The translations under genes and the position numbers were made by a program. From positions 74,035,864 through 74,099,863 of the forward strand of contig NC_067196.1 in NCBI RefSeq assembly GCF_000699445.3: a DNA stretch of 64,000 bases, written 5' to 3'. The notes under the pieces are model-generated. The model ran no database searches and was not told where the DNA came from. It was given only the letters and a program-made list of their open reading frames with translations. This DNA is from Schistosoma haematobium. Taxonomy: Eukaryota; Platyhelminthes; Trematoda; Strigeidida; Schistosomatidae. Shown one piece after another: positions 11,113-23,105 of the stretch; position 1 is the first letter of the stretch; the number at the start of each line of letters is the position of its first letter.

Positions 11113-11660
11113 CTGCTGTTGTAGGTATGAGGGCGGTTATCACTTACCGGCCGCCTACAGCGTGAAAGGGTTCTTCTGGAGGTACCTAAAAAGGAAATTG
11201 GATTAAAGATTGTCTTAGTGACCTGAAAGCGTGGCCGCGGCGCCCAAGGGACAACTGCACGGGGTCGGTCACACACGACCTTTTTGTGGGTAATTTTTGT
11301 GTTAGCTCCGTAATTGTTGAGACCTCACCGCCGGAGACGGATATCCGTGGGACAAGGCGAAGTGTGGATTTTTAGGGTCGACTTTTCGTGACCCCATCCT
11401 TCCATGTGGGAAGACAGCACCGCTGCCATGCTGGTTGTCTGAAGGAAACACCTTACTGCTGTCACACCTCTGTACAGTCAGCAGTACGACTTCGCCTCCG
11501 GAACTTAGGTTTGTTGCTTTTAGTCTTACCGCTCTTCAACCGACCTGTCTGACATGGTAGGACCTTAAGGAACGGTTGTTCCAGCCAGTATAGCTCGGTT
11601 GCTTCATCACGATAGACAAGCTTGACCACCACGTCAAGGTAGCAATAACGACCATCTTCC
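11113..11660. repeat. GC-rich unclassified repeat
   Basis: About 550 bp near 50% GC, in sharp contrast to its surroundings. It is joined to the 5' side of an HS1 SINE (about 11112) and to a PLE terminal fragment (about 11665). The open frames in it (11037-11276, 11462-11662, minus) show no domain I recognise. It may be the leader of a LINE or another retroposon. Confidence 0.45.
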
Positions 11661-11664
11661 ATTG

Positions 11665-11760
11665 TAACATCCTAATGAGTAAAAAATTAGATTATCTGAA
11701 GTTCCTTAAATCATTGTAAGCCACTTCGTCAGAGAATAAATAACCAGATTATCAAGTCAA
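11665..11760 (-). mobile_element. PLE terminal fragment, diverged hammerhead-like motif
   Basis: On the minus strand it reads TCTGACGAAGTGGCTTAC, then a run diverged from GTCACGAAACG. It aligns with the copies at 490-600 and 51500-51600. The GAAA is lost. Confidence 0.5.
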
Positions 11761-12434
11761 ACCTTGATAATGATACCTATAAATGATATCACGTGAAAGA
11801 AAATTTTCATTGATTTTTTTTTCTGTTTTCCTATTACTTATTCTTCAATGAAATAACAGATCTCTTTGGGTATATAATCTTATGAGAAGATTTAAACTAT
11901 TCATGAATTCATTTTATTCAATAAATCTTGCTCTTCTAAATTTATTCAAATTTTATCCATAAAAAACAAACGTATCAGAATATATGAAATAATCTAATTA
12001 TATTTAATTTTGATCTTATTTTCATTGAATAACTCATTTGACCGAAGTTATGGTTATGATCCCTTTGAAACATTTAAAAAAAAAACAAATAAATAGAAGA
12101 ATACATGACAAAGAAATGAGTTCAAAGTTAATTGACAGAAGATCTATATAGATTAGTGAAATTTATTCACTAAGAATATTCATTTATAGATTGTCTTAAA
12201 ATCAATTCCTAGTTATTGTTTCGTTGCTTTCTTTTCTTTTCTTTTCTCTAATTCTTTCAACAACAACAAAAAAACATTCAGATCGAAATAGGTCAGTTGT
12301 TTAGTTAGATAAAAGACAATATTGTGAATTTATTGTTTAACGTTTTCTTTGTAAATGATCTAATTAGTAAATAATATTATTATTTATAATTAGATTAATA
12401 ATAACCCAGACAATTATGTCAGACAAATAGATTT

Positions 12435-12660
12435 TTTATAGTTGAATTCATGCGTCAATTAAAGCTAGATCACCATTGGAAAACCTGGAAGTACTGGACG
12501 GCCATTTCGTCCTAATATAGGACTCCTCAACGGTGAACATCCACGACCTCGCATACAACACTCGAATCCAGTACGTCTAGACCACTGAGCCGACATCAAA
12601 CTGTGTTAATGTCCAACTTCAACAAATCCACGAATTTGGTCCACCGTCCACCATTGTCTT
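12435..12660 (-). mobile_element. HS1 hammerhead SINE, with partly deleted tRNA block
   Basis: The tail, ribozyme region (TTGAGGA, GTCC...GGAC, GAAA on the minus strand) and 5' flank are present. The tRNA-like part is shortened between box B (CTGGATTCGAGTG) and box A (GCTCAGTGGTCTAG). The first core base C is changed to T. Confidence 0.8.
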
Positions 12661-13951
12661 CATATAAAGTCATACTTGGAAAATAAGTTATATTATTTGT
12701 TGAATAAATCTAAGTTGAAACAAGCTGTTTCTGTCAACAATTCTATTGTACTCTTATTTAAACTAATCAAATTGTTCATTATATGTGTTGGATCAGTGGA
12801 TAAAAAACATGGCAATATTTATATTCAATTCTATAACACCTCTTCCACATTACATTTGGAACCACAGACATACATTTATCATCAGAAATATGATGATTGT
12901 GCAACATTTTATTTTGATACCTGCTCAGAGCCGTTATTTATACAATTTCTTTCTACGTACGGAATTATCGAAATAAATTCTGATAGTTTCAGTTTTTTCT
13001 AAGTGATTATCTAGGTTACGCACATATATTTATATACTATTATTAAACAAAATACAGTTTATCTCTGAGCTAATCATTGCAAGATTCGGGCTAAACTACC
13101 ATCGCTTTTGGTAGTATTTTCACCTGTCTGTCCATTGATGAGACGAGAAGTAATTACAGTGAGAATCAAGCATCAAATATATCATACGATGACAAACGAC
13201 ACAAAAAGATTAAAGCTATTCCAAGACAGTAAGAGATAAACCGTATCTAAATCTTTCCCAGCAAACATGCTAAATGTTTACAAACCATGTAGAAATACAA
13301 CGAGAATTTAATGGATTGTTGCATATCTTTTCCATAGTATTCTTGGTGTAACAAAACGCTTAATAGTGAGTAAACTGATTACTAGTATCTATTATGGATA
13401 ACGTTAAAAAATCTCAAACTAGGACAGAAATATTTTTCAGTACTTAGTAGTTCTAGGTGTTTTGCTAGTTTGTGGTAAGTCCGTGTTGGAAGAGCAAAAT
13501 CGGTTTTAAAAAGAAATCAGTTTGTAACCCTAATCAACCGACTTTATTTCTTGTTCATTGACAACAGATTTAATTAAAATATCACTCATTGACAATTGAG
13601 TAATTAGTAAGCAATTGCTATATAAATTCTTAATTATAATACTCTGTCAATCATTCTGAAGTTACCTTAGTAGTTATCAAATTTATTAGAGGCAAAAAGA
13701 ATTCTTATTCATTATTTTATCGTTCGATTTTTCTTTATAAGTTTCATATACTGGTTTACTTCCATTTTCGCTTGTTCAAGTATCAATCAAAAACTTGGAA
13801 ATAAAAAAATATATACTCTTTATATAATTTAATGTCTGGAACTGATACAGTGTTCGGTAGATATGATAACCAGAATAATCTTCTCATTGACAATAAATTA
13901 AACACCAGTTGCTCAGTTTCAAACTATTTAGTGGCCCAGGATCTGACTCCA

Positions 13952-14410
13952 GTTAAAGCGGGTAAATGATCGTTATTGAATGAGTGCTGTTGAAATATAC
14001 ATTTTGATTATTCTCGTATATTATTATCGACTTGAATCGCGTTAGTGAATAACGGAATTAAATAAGTAAAATACGAGAATAAATGTTTGAATACGTAGAT
14101 TTTGTACACTCATTGATTTGGGCAGACAATCAGAGAAACGAAGCGAAGAGAAGAGAGCGAAGCGAAATGACGCGCAGTAGAGAAGGCTTGTGAGCCAACT
14201 CGCTTTAGCCAAGCATTAATCAATATTTATAGTCACACAAAAATAAGCTACATATATGTGATGAGTAGGATAAGATGTACACACACCTACGCGCTCATAT
14301 AAAAAGAGTTAGAGTTGATAAGTGAATAATTAACAAGGTTAAAACGTGGCTCAAGAAGAATGGATAAATTAGCCTGTCCAGTAGCTAGAATAAGTTATAT
14401 GAGCTTAACA
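13952..14410 (-). mobile_element. Putative LTR, opposite in orientation to 18147-18568
   Basis: On the minus strand it starts TGTTAAGCTCATATAACTTA, has a TATA-like ACTATAAATATTG, and ends before TGGAGTCAGATC, a possible primer-binding site shared with the second copy. It is about 459 bp. The two copies diverge right after the roughly 20 bp following the putative primer site. The element interior is not recognisable. Confidence 0.55.
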
Positions 14411-14524
14411 TAGTAACTGACACTATAACTTCTTCTCAATAAAATGTTTTCGATTAAAGTATAAATGAACCATGAAAACATTGTTCCATATTCAAATAAA
14501 ATCATTTGTCCTTATATAATAAAA

Positions 14525-14615
14525 TAATAATGATAACCAGTGAAAAATTGAATTTCTTATTTTGACATTTCATGACAAAGTGTAGGTCATTTCTTTCATT
14601 TAAAAGAAATATTCA
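14525..14615 (-). mobile_element. PLE terminal fragment, decayed
   Basis: It aligns loosely with the 490-600 unit (AACCAGTGAAAAATTGAATT, then CATTTCATGACAAAGTGTAG), but the ribozyme core is lost. Confidence 0.4.
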
Positions 14616-14703
14616 ATTTTAACACAAAATTAATGGGTGTATGTGAATGATATCAAAATAGAATGAAAATTAATTATTTAATTCTACACAAGTTTCAACT
14701 TTC

Positions 14704-14955
14704 TAAGCAAAGATGGATAGTGGCTAGCAGTGGAATCCAGGATGCACGTTTCGTCCCATTCGGGACTTTTCAGCTGTATGTACCTGTATCCCAGAGTTGA
14801 TATTCATTCTGAAACACGAACCCACTACCGTTCGCTTCATACGCCATCGCGTTATCCACTTAGCTACTGAGTCCTGATACCCACTTGCATGTGAATTAAG
14901 GCGATATTTAGACAACACGCACAGTATGCACATATGCCAATAAGAGACTGATCAA
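14704..14955 (-). mobile_element. HS2: classical Sm-alpha-like hammerhead SINE
   Basis: Minus strand: tRNA-like block with box A (ACTCAGTAGCTAAGTGG) and box B (AGTGGGTTCGTG), then a hammerhead region, then CATCCTGGATTCCACTG. Its layout is the same as HS1, but the sequence is a different family and is closest to the known Sm-alpha repeat of S. mansoni. Confidence 0.8.
14729..14790 (-). ncRNA. Hammerhead of HS2, core substituted
   Basis: Minus strand: CTGAAAA, helix II GTCCC-GAAT-GGGAC (5 bp, perfect), GAAA, CGTGCATC, CTGGATTCC. The G of CUGANGA is A here (CUGAAAA), which should impair cleavage. Confidence 0.7.
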
Positions 14956-15162
14956 ACATTGATTAAACATCAATGAGAGGATTCAAGTAAACAATACCAA
15001 GTGAAGTTTACATATGGCCTTATTTCAAGATGTGAAAATGAATTGTTCACTTGTGTATTAAATTATGATAACAATCAAACAAGATGACCGATTAACATTA
15101 CTTCCCAGAAATCCTATAAACTCAATCTATCATTCATATATGCATATTGCTGATTTGAATTT

Positions 15163-15605
15163 TCAGAAGGGCTTTAGTGGGGATTTTTGAAATTTCACTG
15201 GTTGAAATTATGAGTCAATTGAAGCTAGACCACCATGCAAAACCTGGAAGAACTGGACGGCGGTTTCGTCCTAGTATGGGACCCCTCAGCGGTGCGCACC
15301 CACGATCCCGCCTCACGAGATTCGAAACCAGGACCTATCGGTCTCGTGCGCGACCGCTTAACCATTAGACCACTGAGTTGATATCCAACGGTGTTAACGT
15401 CTAACTTCAACCAATCCACGAAATTGCACCACCGTACACCATTGTCTTCAGTGAGCTGATATCCCTTCTGATAATAATCATCTTCTCACTAGTGACTGAC
15501 TTCAAGAGGCATTTCCTGGAGTTCTAGTGAGAAGCAGTGACCAGTGGAGTTAAGCCGAGTCAGTTGTGAGATAGTAACTCACTGAAGACAAGGGTGGATA
15601 TGTGA
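15163..15605. mobile_element. HS1 SINE, foldback form (inverted 5' segments)
   Basis: The minus-strand copy (15163-15470) has good tRNA boxes (CTCGTGAGGCGGG side, box A near 15370) and ribozyme CTGAGGG...GAAA. It is followed by a plus-strand copy of the SINE 5' segment (15483-15600: TTCTAGTGAGAAGCAGTGAC onward). Here the 5' parts meet; in other foldbacks the 3' tails are the outer arms. Confidence 0.75.
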
Positions 15606-15897
15606 ATGGAGCTAATTTTATAAAATATTCAATAGGTGCTCTGAAGGAAATTAAAATGTAAAGTTTATATTGTAAATGTTTATATTCGGTGTATGATAGA
15701 TTAATAGGTTACGCAATCGTGTTTTAGAAAGTAAATGATTAACCTGCCAAAGACTTGTCACGTACATATAATAGAGTATTTAATTGTGATTTTGAGGCTC
15801 TTTTTAGTAACTATCTGATATAGATGTGTATATTAAAAATACAATACCTATTTTGAAAAATTAAACAATTATATAACGTTTCGTTGGTTCAATCAGA

Positions 15898-15960
15898 TAT
15901 ATATGTATTATAACAGTTAAATTCACAAGTCGATCTAAACTAGACCACCACTGAAAACTA
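15898..15960 (-). mobile_element. HS1 3' tail fragment
   Basis: Only the antisense tail (CACAAGTCGATCTAAACTAG, CCACCACTGAAAACTA) is present. Confidence 0.55.
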
Positions 15961-16151
15961 ATGGTTTGTAAATCTAATTATTACATAAATGTGTTTACCA
16001 AGAATAAAACAAAATTGTTAGTGAGTGATGTAAGAAAATAAGCCAATAAGTTATGGACCGACTAGACATTATGTGTTCGCTTTCAGTTTGTATTGAACGA
16101 GAGGAAAAACAACTTTTCGATCAATGTGAATAAAATAAACGTTTGGCTCCT

Positions 16152-16440
16152 GATACTGTGGCGTATGCTACTTATGTCAACAAAAATAAGTAGTATGTAA
16201 CACCAATCGGAAGTGGAAAACTTGGCAGCAGAAGGCTAACAAGATCGAGTTGACCAAAACAGAAAGGGAAATAGAAAGGAATTGAGAATTGGATGAATCA
16301 CGCAGTGTGAAGAACAATTGATAAAAGATTTGCAAATGAAGCATTTAATGTATGGTTCTTATATTTTAAGATGATGTTTTGTAATTTTGTATCAAACAAT
16401 AAACTGGTTTTTCTCATATGACTTCTCATTCGTTACAATA
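16152..16440 (+). repeat. R290 repeat, copy 1
   Basis: It shares ACTGTGGCGTATGCTACTTA, AAGTAGTATGTAACACCAAT, GGCAGCAGAAG and TTTGCAAATGAAGCATTTA with six other copies. Its class is unknown, and no terminal inverted repeat is evident. Confidence 0.65.
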
Positions 16441-16519
16441 CTACCTTTCAAGATGAAAACTGCAATAAATTAAAGAAATAACTGTGAATTAAAACAAAGC
16501 ATTCAGTGAGTTGACTAAC

Positions 16520-16706
16520 CTTTTCATAAACACCAGCAAATATAAGTTCCGTCTCAACTAACATGACTAATATACCAAATACAGCGAAACTTAATGAAAA
16601 ATCTGATATCCGACATCGTTTCTCAAATAGACGTTTTCGTTTACCTAAACGATAGCCAACATTCTTAATTGTTCTTTGTTGATGTTGATTATTCATTGCA
16701 TCGCGC
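16520..16706 (-). CDS. KCNN: SK (KCNN-type) potassium channel, exon encoding pre-S1 and S1
   Basis: Seen: a 187 nt exon on the minus strand between an acceptor (TATTACAG/G) and a donor (GAAAAG/GTTAGT). It gives one completing base plus 62 codons, beginning RDAMNNQHQQ. Residues 15-30 read NVGYRLGKRKRLFEKR, and S1 follows (SFAVFGILVMLVETEL), then GVYEK. Known family: NVGYRLGxRRxLFEKRxRLSD and the S1 ending VIETELSWGVYTK are diagnostic of KCNN/SK channels, so the family call is firm. The preceding exon ends with two bases of a codon (CG) and this one supplies the third (G), giving Arg; the exit phase is 0 and fits the S2 exon at 167-262. Both flanking introns are over 16 kb. The exon lies between two oppositely oriented LTRs. 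Confidence 0.93.
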
Positions 16707-17511
16707 CTGTAATAAAATATGAAAATCAAAATTTTAGAAAATTATTTGAATTATATTAGAATACACTATATTTGATACTTGGTAAGTTTATAGATAAATT
16801 TTATCAAATATTTTCCCCAAGTATTTGTCAAAAAAAGATTTATGATGGTTTTCATAGGTTTCTTATTTTTTTTTAGTATCCCCTAGTAACTATTTTATAA
16901 TATTTGCCGCCTTATTTAAACTATAGATGTATTGTGATTTTTTTTAATTGTTTGAGTAAAATTTTGCTTATATTTGATGATATGACTTAAGTTTCTGAGA
17001 TATGTTTCTTTATACAAATATGACTTTTGTCATTAAGTCAAAGCTCAGTAATTTCACTTTTGGCGCGTTGATATGCACGCATGATCTGCGCAAAATGATT
17101 GTAAAAAAAGAGAAGTTAAAGAGAAAACAAATAACCCGATGAGGGAAATAAAAATACAAAAGTTATGTCTTCATATTTGTGTTGGGGAAAGTAGTGACAG
17201 ACTAAATTGAGCCGTCAAAGCTTCAGAGCAAATGATTGGTCAGCAACCCATTTTTAGTAAATCAGATAAAGCTATCAGGAGTTTTTCGATCAGACGTAAT
17301 GAAAAAAATTAAAAGATATTGGAAAAATGAAATATTTCACTGTCTAATTAGATATTCTCGTAGGTAAAGCAATTTTTGTGTTCTTCTTCACATTTAACTT
17401 CTTGTTATACATCATACGTTGATCCTATCTAATTGCTATTAATCTGTTGTCCGATTGTTTTATCGTGAAAACAATACTAAACAGAAAATGATTCAAGTGT
17501 ATTGACTGAGG

Positions 17512-17755
17512 ATAGGCTGTAGTGTGTGCTACTGATTTCGACAGATATAAGTAGTACCAATCGAAAATGAAATACCTGACAGCAGAAGATTAAGAAGAAT
17601 GAAGAAAATAGAACGAGAACAGAGAATGATTGGTGTGGAAACATTTTGCAAATGAAGTATTTACTGTACGGTCCTCAGATTTTACTAAGATATTCTGTTA
17701 TGTTGTATTAATACATTCCATTGTCTCCACTTATATTCTCGTTCACTGCAAGACT
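17512..17755 (+). repeat. R290 repeat, copy 2
   Basis: TGTAGTGTGTGCTACTGATT onward, through GAGAACAGAGAATGATTGGT to ATTTTGCAAATGAAGTATTT and TTCTCGTTCACTGCA. A short internal deletion is seen near the DDTYYLY block. Confidence 0.65.
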
Positions 17756-18146
17756 ACTAGGTTTCTAGTAAAACATGAATTATGTTTTTACACTGTTGAT
17801 TCAAAAACAAGATATCTATTACTGTGTTAAATATATTATACAGTATAATATAAATAAATAAAATATAAATATACGAACTAAATTATGAAAACCGTGAGTT
17901 TTGTAATATAGGATCTATTTATCTTATCCCTTTTATGATACTCCTTAATACAATGACTGATTTAACTGACAAGAGTTGGAATCTTTATCACGTTATCTCC
18001 ATAATAAATCTTTGTGAAGTCCATGTATATTTCATCAAAAGTTATAGTAATTCAGCTCATGAAATAATTGAACAAATTATTTCATTCAGTTCACTTAAAT
18101 AAGTTAACACATTTTAATGGATTGAAATTTTTAGTGTCGGTTATTA

Positions 18147-18568
18147 TGTTAAGCCCATATACCTTATTCTAGCTTTCGGACACCCCATCCTATTCATTCT
18201 ACTTGAGTCACATTCTGACCTTGTTAATTATTCGCTTATCAATCTTGACTGTTTTTATATGAGCGCTTAAGTGTGTGTACACTTCCTATCCCATTACTCA
18301 TCACATGTCTGTAACTTATTTTTGTGTAACTATAAATATTGATTAACGCTTGATTAAAAGGGAGTTGGCTTACCCGCCATCTCCACTCTACGTCGTTTCT
18401 CTTCTCTCTATCTCATTCGCTTCATATACAAAATATATGTATTCACAAGTCCATTCTCGTTATTTGACTTATTCAATTCCGTTATTGACTAACGTGATTT
18501 AAGTCGATAATTATATACGAGAATATGCGATATATATATTTTGATAACAAACATTCATACGATCTAAT
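18147..18568 (+). mobile_element. Putative LTR with TATA-like box and primer-site-like flank
   Basis: It starts TGTTAAGCCCATATACC, carries ACTATAAATATTGATTAACG, and ends just before TGGAGTCAGATC. It is about 422 bp and similar over its length to the minus-strand copy at 13952-14410. No target duplication could be confirmed. Confidence 0.55.
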
Positions 18569-18994
18569 TGGAGTCAGATCATCGGGCCATTAAAGTGGAG
18601 AGCCCTTTCGACAACATCGTCCGATCGAAATGACGATTAAATAACGGGCCTCCACAAAAAATTAGTTATTTTTAAAGAAACATAGATGAACAACTAATCA
18701 AGCAATAGATTAACCTACACGACAACTTCAAATCAAAGTTAACTTCAGATTAGATTTACTCATATTCCTCTTTGAATTCTTTTTATCAGCGACATTTCTT
18801 TTCTTGATTTTTCTATTTTTAAATAAATATTTAATGTAAAGTATTTAATTTTTCTCACTTCATCGAAATAGTAAAACAGATGTCCACGAGAATTTTTCAC
18901 TAACAGTCATTTTTATTCACAATCTAATGTGTACACATACACAAAATTCTTTTTTCTAGGTTGTTGACTGATGATGGATTAGACATACTTATCT

Positions 18995-19112
18995 GAGATG
19001 GTGGAGAAGATTTGTAGCTCAGGTAGAAGTTTGCATTTATGATGTCATTCAGAAGAATGATAAAAGCTCCACCACTAAACCATCCAGTTCAGAGAACAAA
19101 ACTTCATCAGAA
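18995..19112 (+). mobile_element. PAL palindromic retroposon, sense orientation
   Basis: It begins GAGATGGTGGAGAAGATTTG, has the box A-like TAGCTCAGGTAG and the short hairpin TCATTCAGAAGAATGA, and ends with TCCAGTTCAGAGAACAAAAC. Flanking duplication is not clear. Confidence 0.65.
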
Positions 19113-20313
19113 ACAAATTTATTTACTTGATCATGGAGTTGTACAAATAAAACTTTACTTAATAACTAATTCTTTTTAAGATTTATTAATCGAGATCTAT
19201 CATGGACATAATAAACAATAATATTCATGTGACTTGAAGTTACAAATGAGATTTTTGTTGAAACTTTAGCCATTTGTTACTGTTTTAATTTATCCTATGA
19301 AGTGAATTCAGATGAAATGGTTCTATAACGTAGAAATGTAGGCATATGGTACATATACCCTGTAGGCAAATAAAAAAAACCTATACTTTAAGATTTAAAT
19401 GACAATGAAAGCTAGTTATAACGATCGAAGTCAATCCAAAGACTGTAAACTGATCGAATTAAAATTAAAGACTTATCCTGGCATTTTAGTAGCAATATAC
19501 CTTTTGAAAGTGTCTACATGATGGGTAATATGCTCAAAAATAAACAGTTTACCCATTTAAGTATTCCAGGAAATAATATCTTCAACTTCTAGGATTCAAA
19601 ATAGATAAAGAGTTCAACCTGGCCAACTAGACATTCCTTGAACATGATATTCGGACTTGTGATATACCATGTGATTTAATAATCAATAACTTAAAGGTAC
19701 AAGATAAGATGAAACCTCCATCAAATGTACGATTATTTCTGAATAGTACGTGATAGGTATGATTTCAGAAATATTTACCACAGAAGCAGAAAGATGAGGA
19801 TAGTTAAATAAACAACAACATGTATGGTAGAAGAACATTAAAATATACTTTAAGATCATATATCAACATTCTATGAGTCGTTTTATTACAGGTTTATTAA
19901 AGTAGTGTAAAGTAATTTCTAATCTTTAACCAAACAACAACATTAAAAACTAAAATGAATGTGTCTATTTGATGGATAGCTAAGCTACCGGGCAAAACAT
20001 TCCCTCATATTGATTAGTACACTAATAAATGAACTATGATTATTACTACAGATAATGTCAACGATTCTTTTCACAACTAACAGTTTTAAAAGATTTGACA
20101 AGAAATAAAGTTTATCCTAACAACTAATAATCATTAAAATATGAACCAGTTTGCCAATTTTTTTTGAAAAAAAAACATTTTTCGAGGAAAGATTGAGATT
20201 TGATAAAAAGATGAGTGAACAATACATCTAAATGTTATGTAACTATATTGTACAATGTTATTTGAATTTGAATTCTAAACACAAACTATTGTTTATTAAC
20301 ACAATACACAGTG

Positions 20314-20757
20314 AGCCCCCAAATACCCTGGTATGGCCGAGAGTGGGGTGGGCCCGCCCTCCTTCTCGGAGTGCTCTCACACGGCCACGCGTATACAGCC
20401 TCTGCCAGGGAAGTCCTACTCACTGTCTTCTCGTGGCGGGGTGTTGTTTACGAAAATGAGAGGGCGAAAAGCGAGTGTCCGGCGCTTTAACCGGATTCCA
20501 AACCAATGGTGTACATGGGCTCCAGTACCCTGCAGGAACAAATGGCGTATAAAACAATCGTTGGTCACCGGCTACCATGGGACTGCATCTCCTTATGATA
20601 CTCCAGTGCCTTGTGGATCAAAGCTTTAGGTCGAAAAAACCCACCTGCTTCGGTTTGGGCACACGGGCAATATCACAGCCCTCACATAAATCAAATAAGA
20701 TTTGTGCGGCGCATATATATTTGGTGCCTCCTTGTACCAATGTTTATGTGTGAATTA
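20314..20757 (+). mobile_element. R473 retroposon, copy 2
   Basis: Starts GCCCCCAAATACCCTGG, ends GGTGCCTCCTTGTACCAATG and TTTATGTGTG. It is nearly full length compared with the 29960 copy. Open frames across it (20232-20629) read through the repeat and are not genes. Confidence 0.8.
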
Positions 20758-21823
20758 TGAGTGTAAATTTTCTCAAGAGATTGTAATTTACGGTTGTATT
20801 ATGTAAAAAAATCTTTGCAGTTCACAGAAAATGAGCAGTGGATTTAACACTTTTTTTCTTGTTTCCAGAACATGTCATACATAAGATAAACTGTTTATTT
20901 TGAGGGAATTAAGTGCAAAATTTAATACCCGATAACAAAATCTCTGAAGTTTAATTGAAGAAATTTGATAAATTGTAGATAAATCGTTTTTAATCTTATA
21001 AATGAGTAAAATATATTGTTGATGCTGAAATTAATTCTTATGACAAGTCATTACTGTTATGTTTGATTGAAAAATTTACGGAAGATAGTTTAGCTTAAAG
21101 ACAATTTTCCCTATTAACCAACATTGATTCGGTTCACTATTAAATAAGTGATCATGATAAACTTATTTGTCACCTCAATGAACATTAATGAAAAAGAATG
21201 TTGACAAGAGAAAAACATATCTGATATTGTTTGTCCATGTTCATTGTACTACTCAATATGATTACTTTTTCTCAACTAGAAACATTCCAAGCTATTGTGT
21301 GAATAATATTTATTTTTCAGTGAATATAATTATCATTGATATAAATGAAAGCAAACATTCCCCCCTAACACATAGACTGTTTTTTTTTCAGGTTACATTA
21401 TAGATTATACTTTATCATATGACATTACAGAGGAACTTTCATCCCTTAGTAAAATATACAAATATGTCAATTAATGATGTCATGGTATTATTACTTAATG
21501 ATGTAAAGAAATTTATTAAAAAGGGTTCAACTGTTTAACATATCGACTATTATTAATAAGTTGATGATTTATATCCCATGATTTCAACATTAACAACTCA
21601 AATATTTTACTTGTTACATCTAAAGAAACTTAACAGGTCTATAGTATATTTTTAGTGTACTCTTTTCTTTCTGCTTAACATACTATAAATATAACACTTT
21701 CTAAAAAGGTACATATTCAGTTTAAATTATTTTGTATTAATTCTAGAACGATAATTTTCAAAAATAAAAATGCATCAAATTTACCTTATAAATGTAATCA
21801 CATCCATTCATTAATATTTGAGT

Positions 21824-21828
<5 letters not shown>

Positions 21829-21886
<58 letters not shown>
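21829..21886. repeat. (TA)n microsatellite
   Basis: An uninterrupted TA run of about 58 bp, directly before the HS3 element. Confidence 0.97.
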
Positions 21887-21887
<1 letters not shown>

Positions 21888-21900
21888 CAACTGAATCAAA

Positions 21901-22375
21901 AGATGTCTTATTCTAAGATGGTGGTTGGAGGTAGTCAACAGGAAACTCTGAACCCGAGTTTCGTGCTGATTAACACTTGTCAGCAAGGCGTAACTGTTAT
22001 CTTGAGGGATCTGGTGCTCCCTGACGGATTCAATCCAGTGTCACTCAGCTTCACAGTCATAGACGTTACCACTGAGCTATCCGGGCCGCGACCGAACTCC
22101 TGTAGGACTGAGATATAATCACAATTGATTGATCACTGGGTGGTGATCAATTTCATGTGTGTCAAGTTCTTAGTGCAGTTCGAATTCTATCGACCTGTTG
22201 ACTAACTCCAACCACCATCTAATCTCAACATAGTGCACGCAATGTCGAGTCACCTAGACTAGTGGCCTTATTGCAACTTGGTCGATAGCATCCGATCTGC
22301 ACTAAGAATGACTTGACACACATGACATTGATCACCACCCAGTGATCAATCAATTGTGATGATTTCCTATTCACT
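21901..22375 (-). mobile_element. HS3: third hammerhead-like, tRNA-derived SINE
   Basis: Minus strand: box A GCTCAGTGGTAACG and box B-like GATTGAATCCG, then a ribozyme-like segment. The 5' part (22117-22367) folds back on itself: AATCACAATTGATTGATCAC at 22117 and its inverse near 22367. The 71-residue open frame on the plus strand is not a gene. Confidence 0.65.
21960..22020 (-). ncRNA. Hammerhead-like fold in HS3
   Basis: Minus strand: CTGACAA, GTGT-TAATCA-GCAC as helix II, GAAA, then CTCGGGTTCAGAG with a near-palindromic ACUCGGGU and a distal helix I pairing (AACAG with CTGTT). The G of CUGANGA is A, so activity may be lost. Confidence 0.45.
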
Positions 22376-22849
22376 TTACTCAAATACAATAGTTCATTAG
22401 TAGAACAAGAACATTAAACATTTCTAAGGTCTAATTATTATATAAGTTTTTTTTCTTTATTAACATAATTTATTTAGTCAGTTATTGTATTTATTGACTA
22501 CGGTTATGACACAATATTATTACTTTTAACCTCATTATTTTCATGTCATATTTTAATGTTTGAGTTGTCTGAGTGACAAGAAATGTCTTAATCCAATTCA
22601 AGTCATTAAGATTCATTAAATAATTAATGTCTGAAAAATTATTATCTTTCTATCAATAGAATGATCTAAAAACTAATCCGAATATGTCTATAATGTATGT
22701 ATATGTATATATTACGTAACATAATAAATCTTTTTAAAGATAACCATATTGAAAAGTTTTTATATTTTCTTTACATAAGTTTTAAAATTGACAGAAAATC
22801 AACAAAATATAAAATGTTACATTGATTTCATTGGAACATAAATCATGTG

Positions 22850-23105
22850 ATATGTTTTTGACTGAGATCATGAACCGATTGATGTTGGACCACCGTTGGA
22901 AACCTGTAAGCACTGAACGACCGTTTCGTCCTATTGTGGGACTCCCCAACAGTGCGCATTCACGATCCCGCTCACGGGATTCGAACCCAGGGCCTTTAAC
23001 CTGGTGCGCGAACGCTTAACCTGCTGGACCACTGAGCTGGCATCCAATGGTGTTAATGTCTAACCCGAACCAATCTCACTCAAAAACTTAATAATCTTCA
23101 CAACC
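22850..23105 (-). mobile_element. HS1 SINE
   Basis: Antisense tail, ribozyme region (GGGGAG instead of the core; broken), box B GGGTTCGAATCC, box A GCTCAGTGGTCCAG, and the 5' flank. The tail motif repeats at 23088-23105 (AATAATCTTCACAACCCC). Confidence 0.85.

Larger units (their letters stand above)
263..16519 (-). other. SK channel intron between S1 and S2 exons (about 16.3 kb)
   Basis: Bounded by the donor at 16519 and acceptor at 263. It contains PLE relics, one R473 copy, HS1 and HS2 SINE copies, RTE LINE pieces, a GC-rich repeat (11113-11660) and an LTR. Stretches between listed elements (for example 600-1360, 4200-4680, 5160-6330, 11770-12430, 13010-13940) are AT-rich, with many stops in all frames, and I see nothing further in them. 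Confidence 0.85.

Noticed and set aside
12676..13002. 108-codon plus-strand frame
   Set aside because: No motif; AT-rich composition and an overlapping second frame suggest chance.
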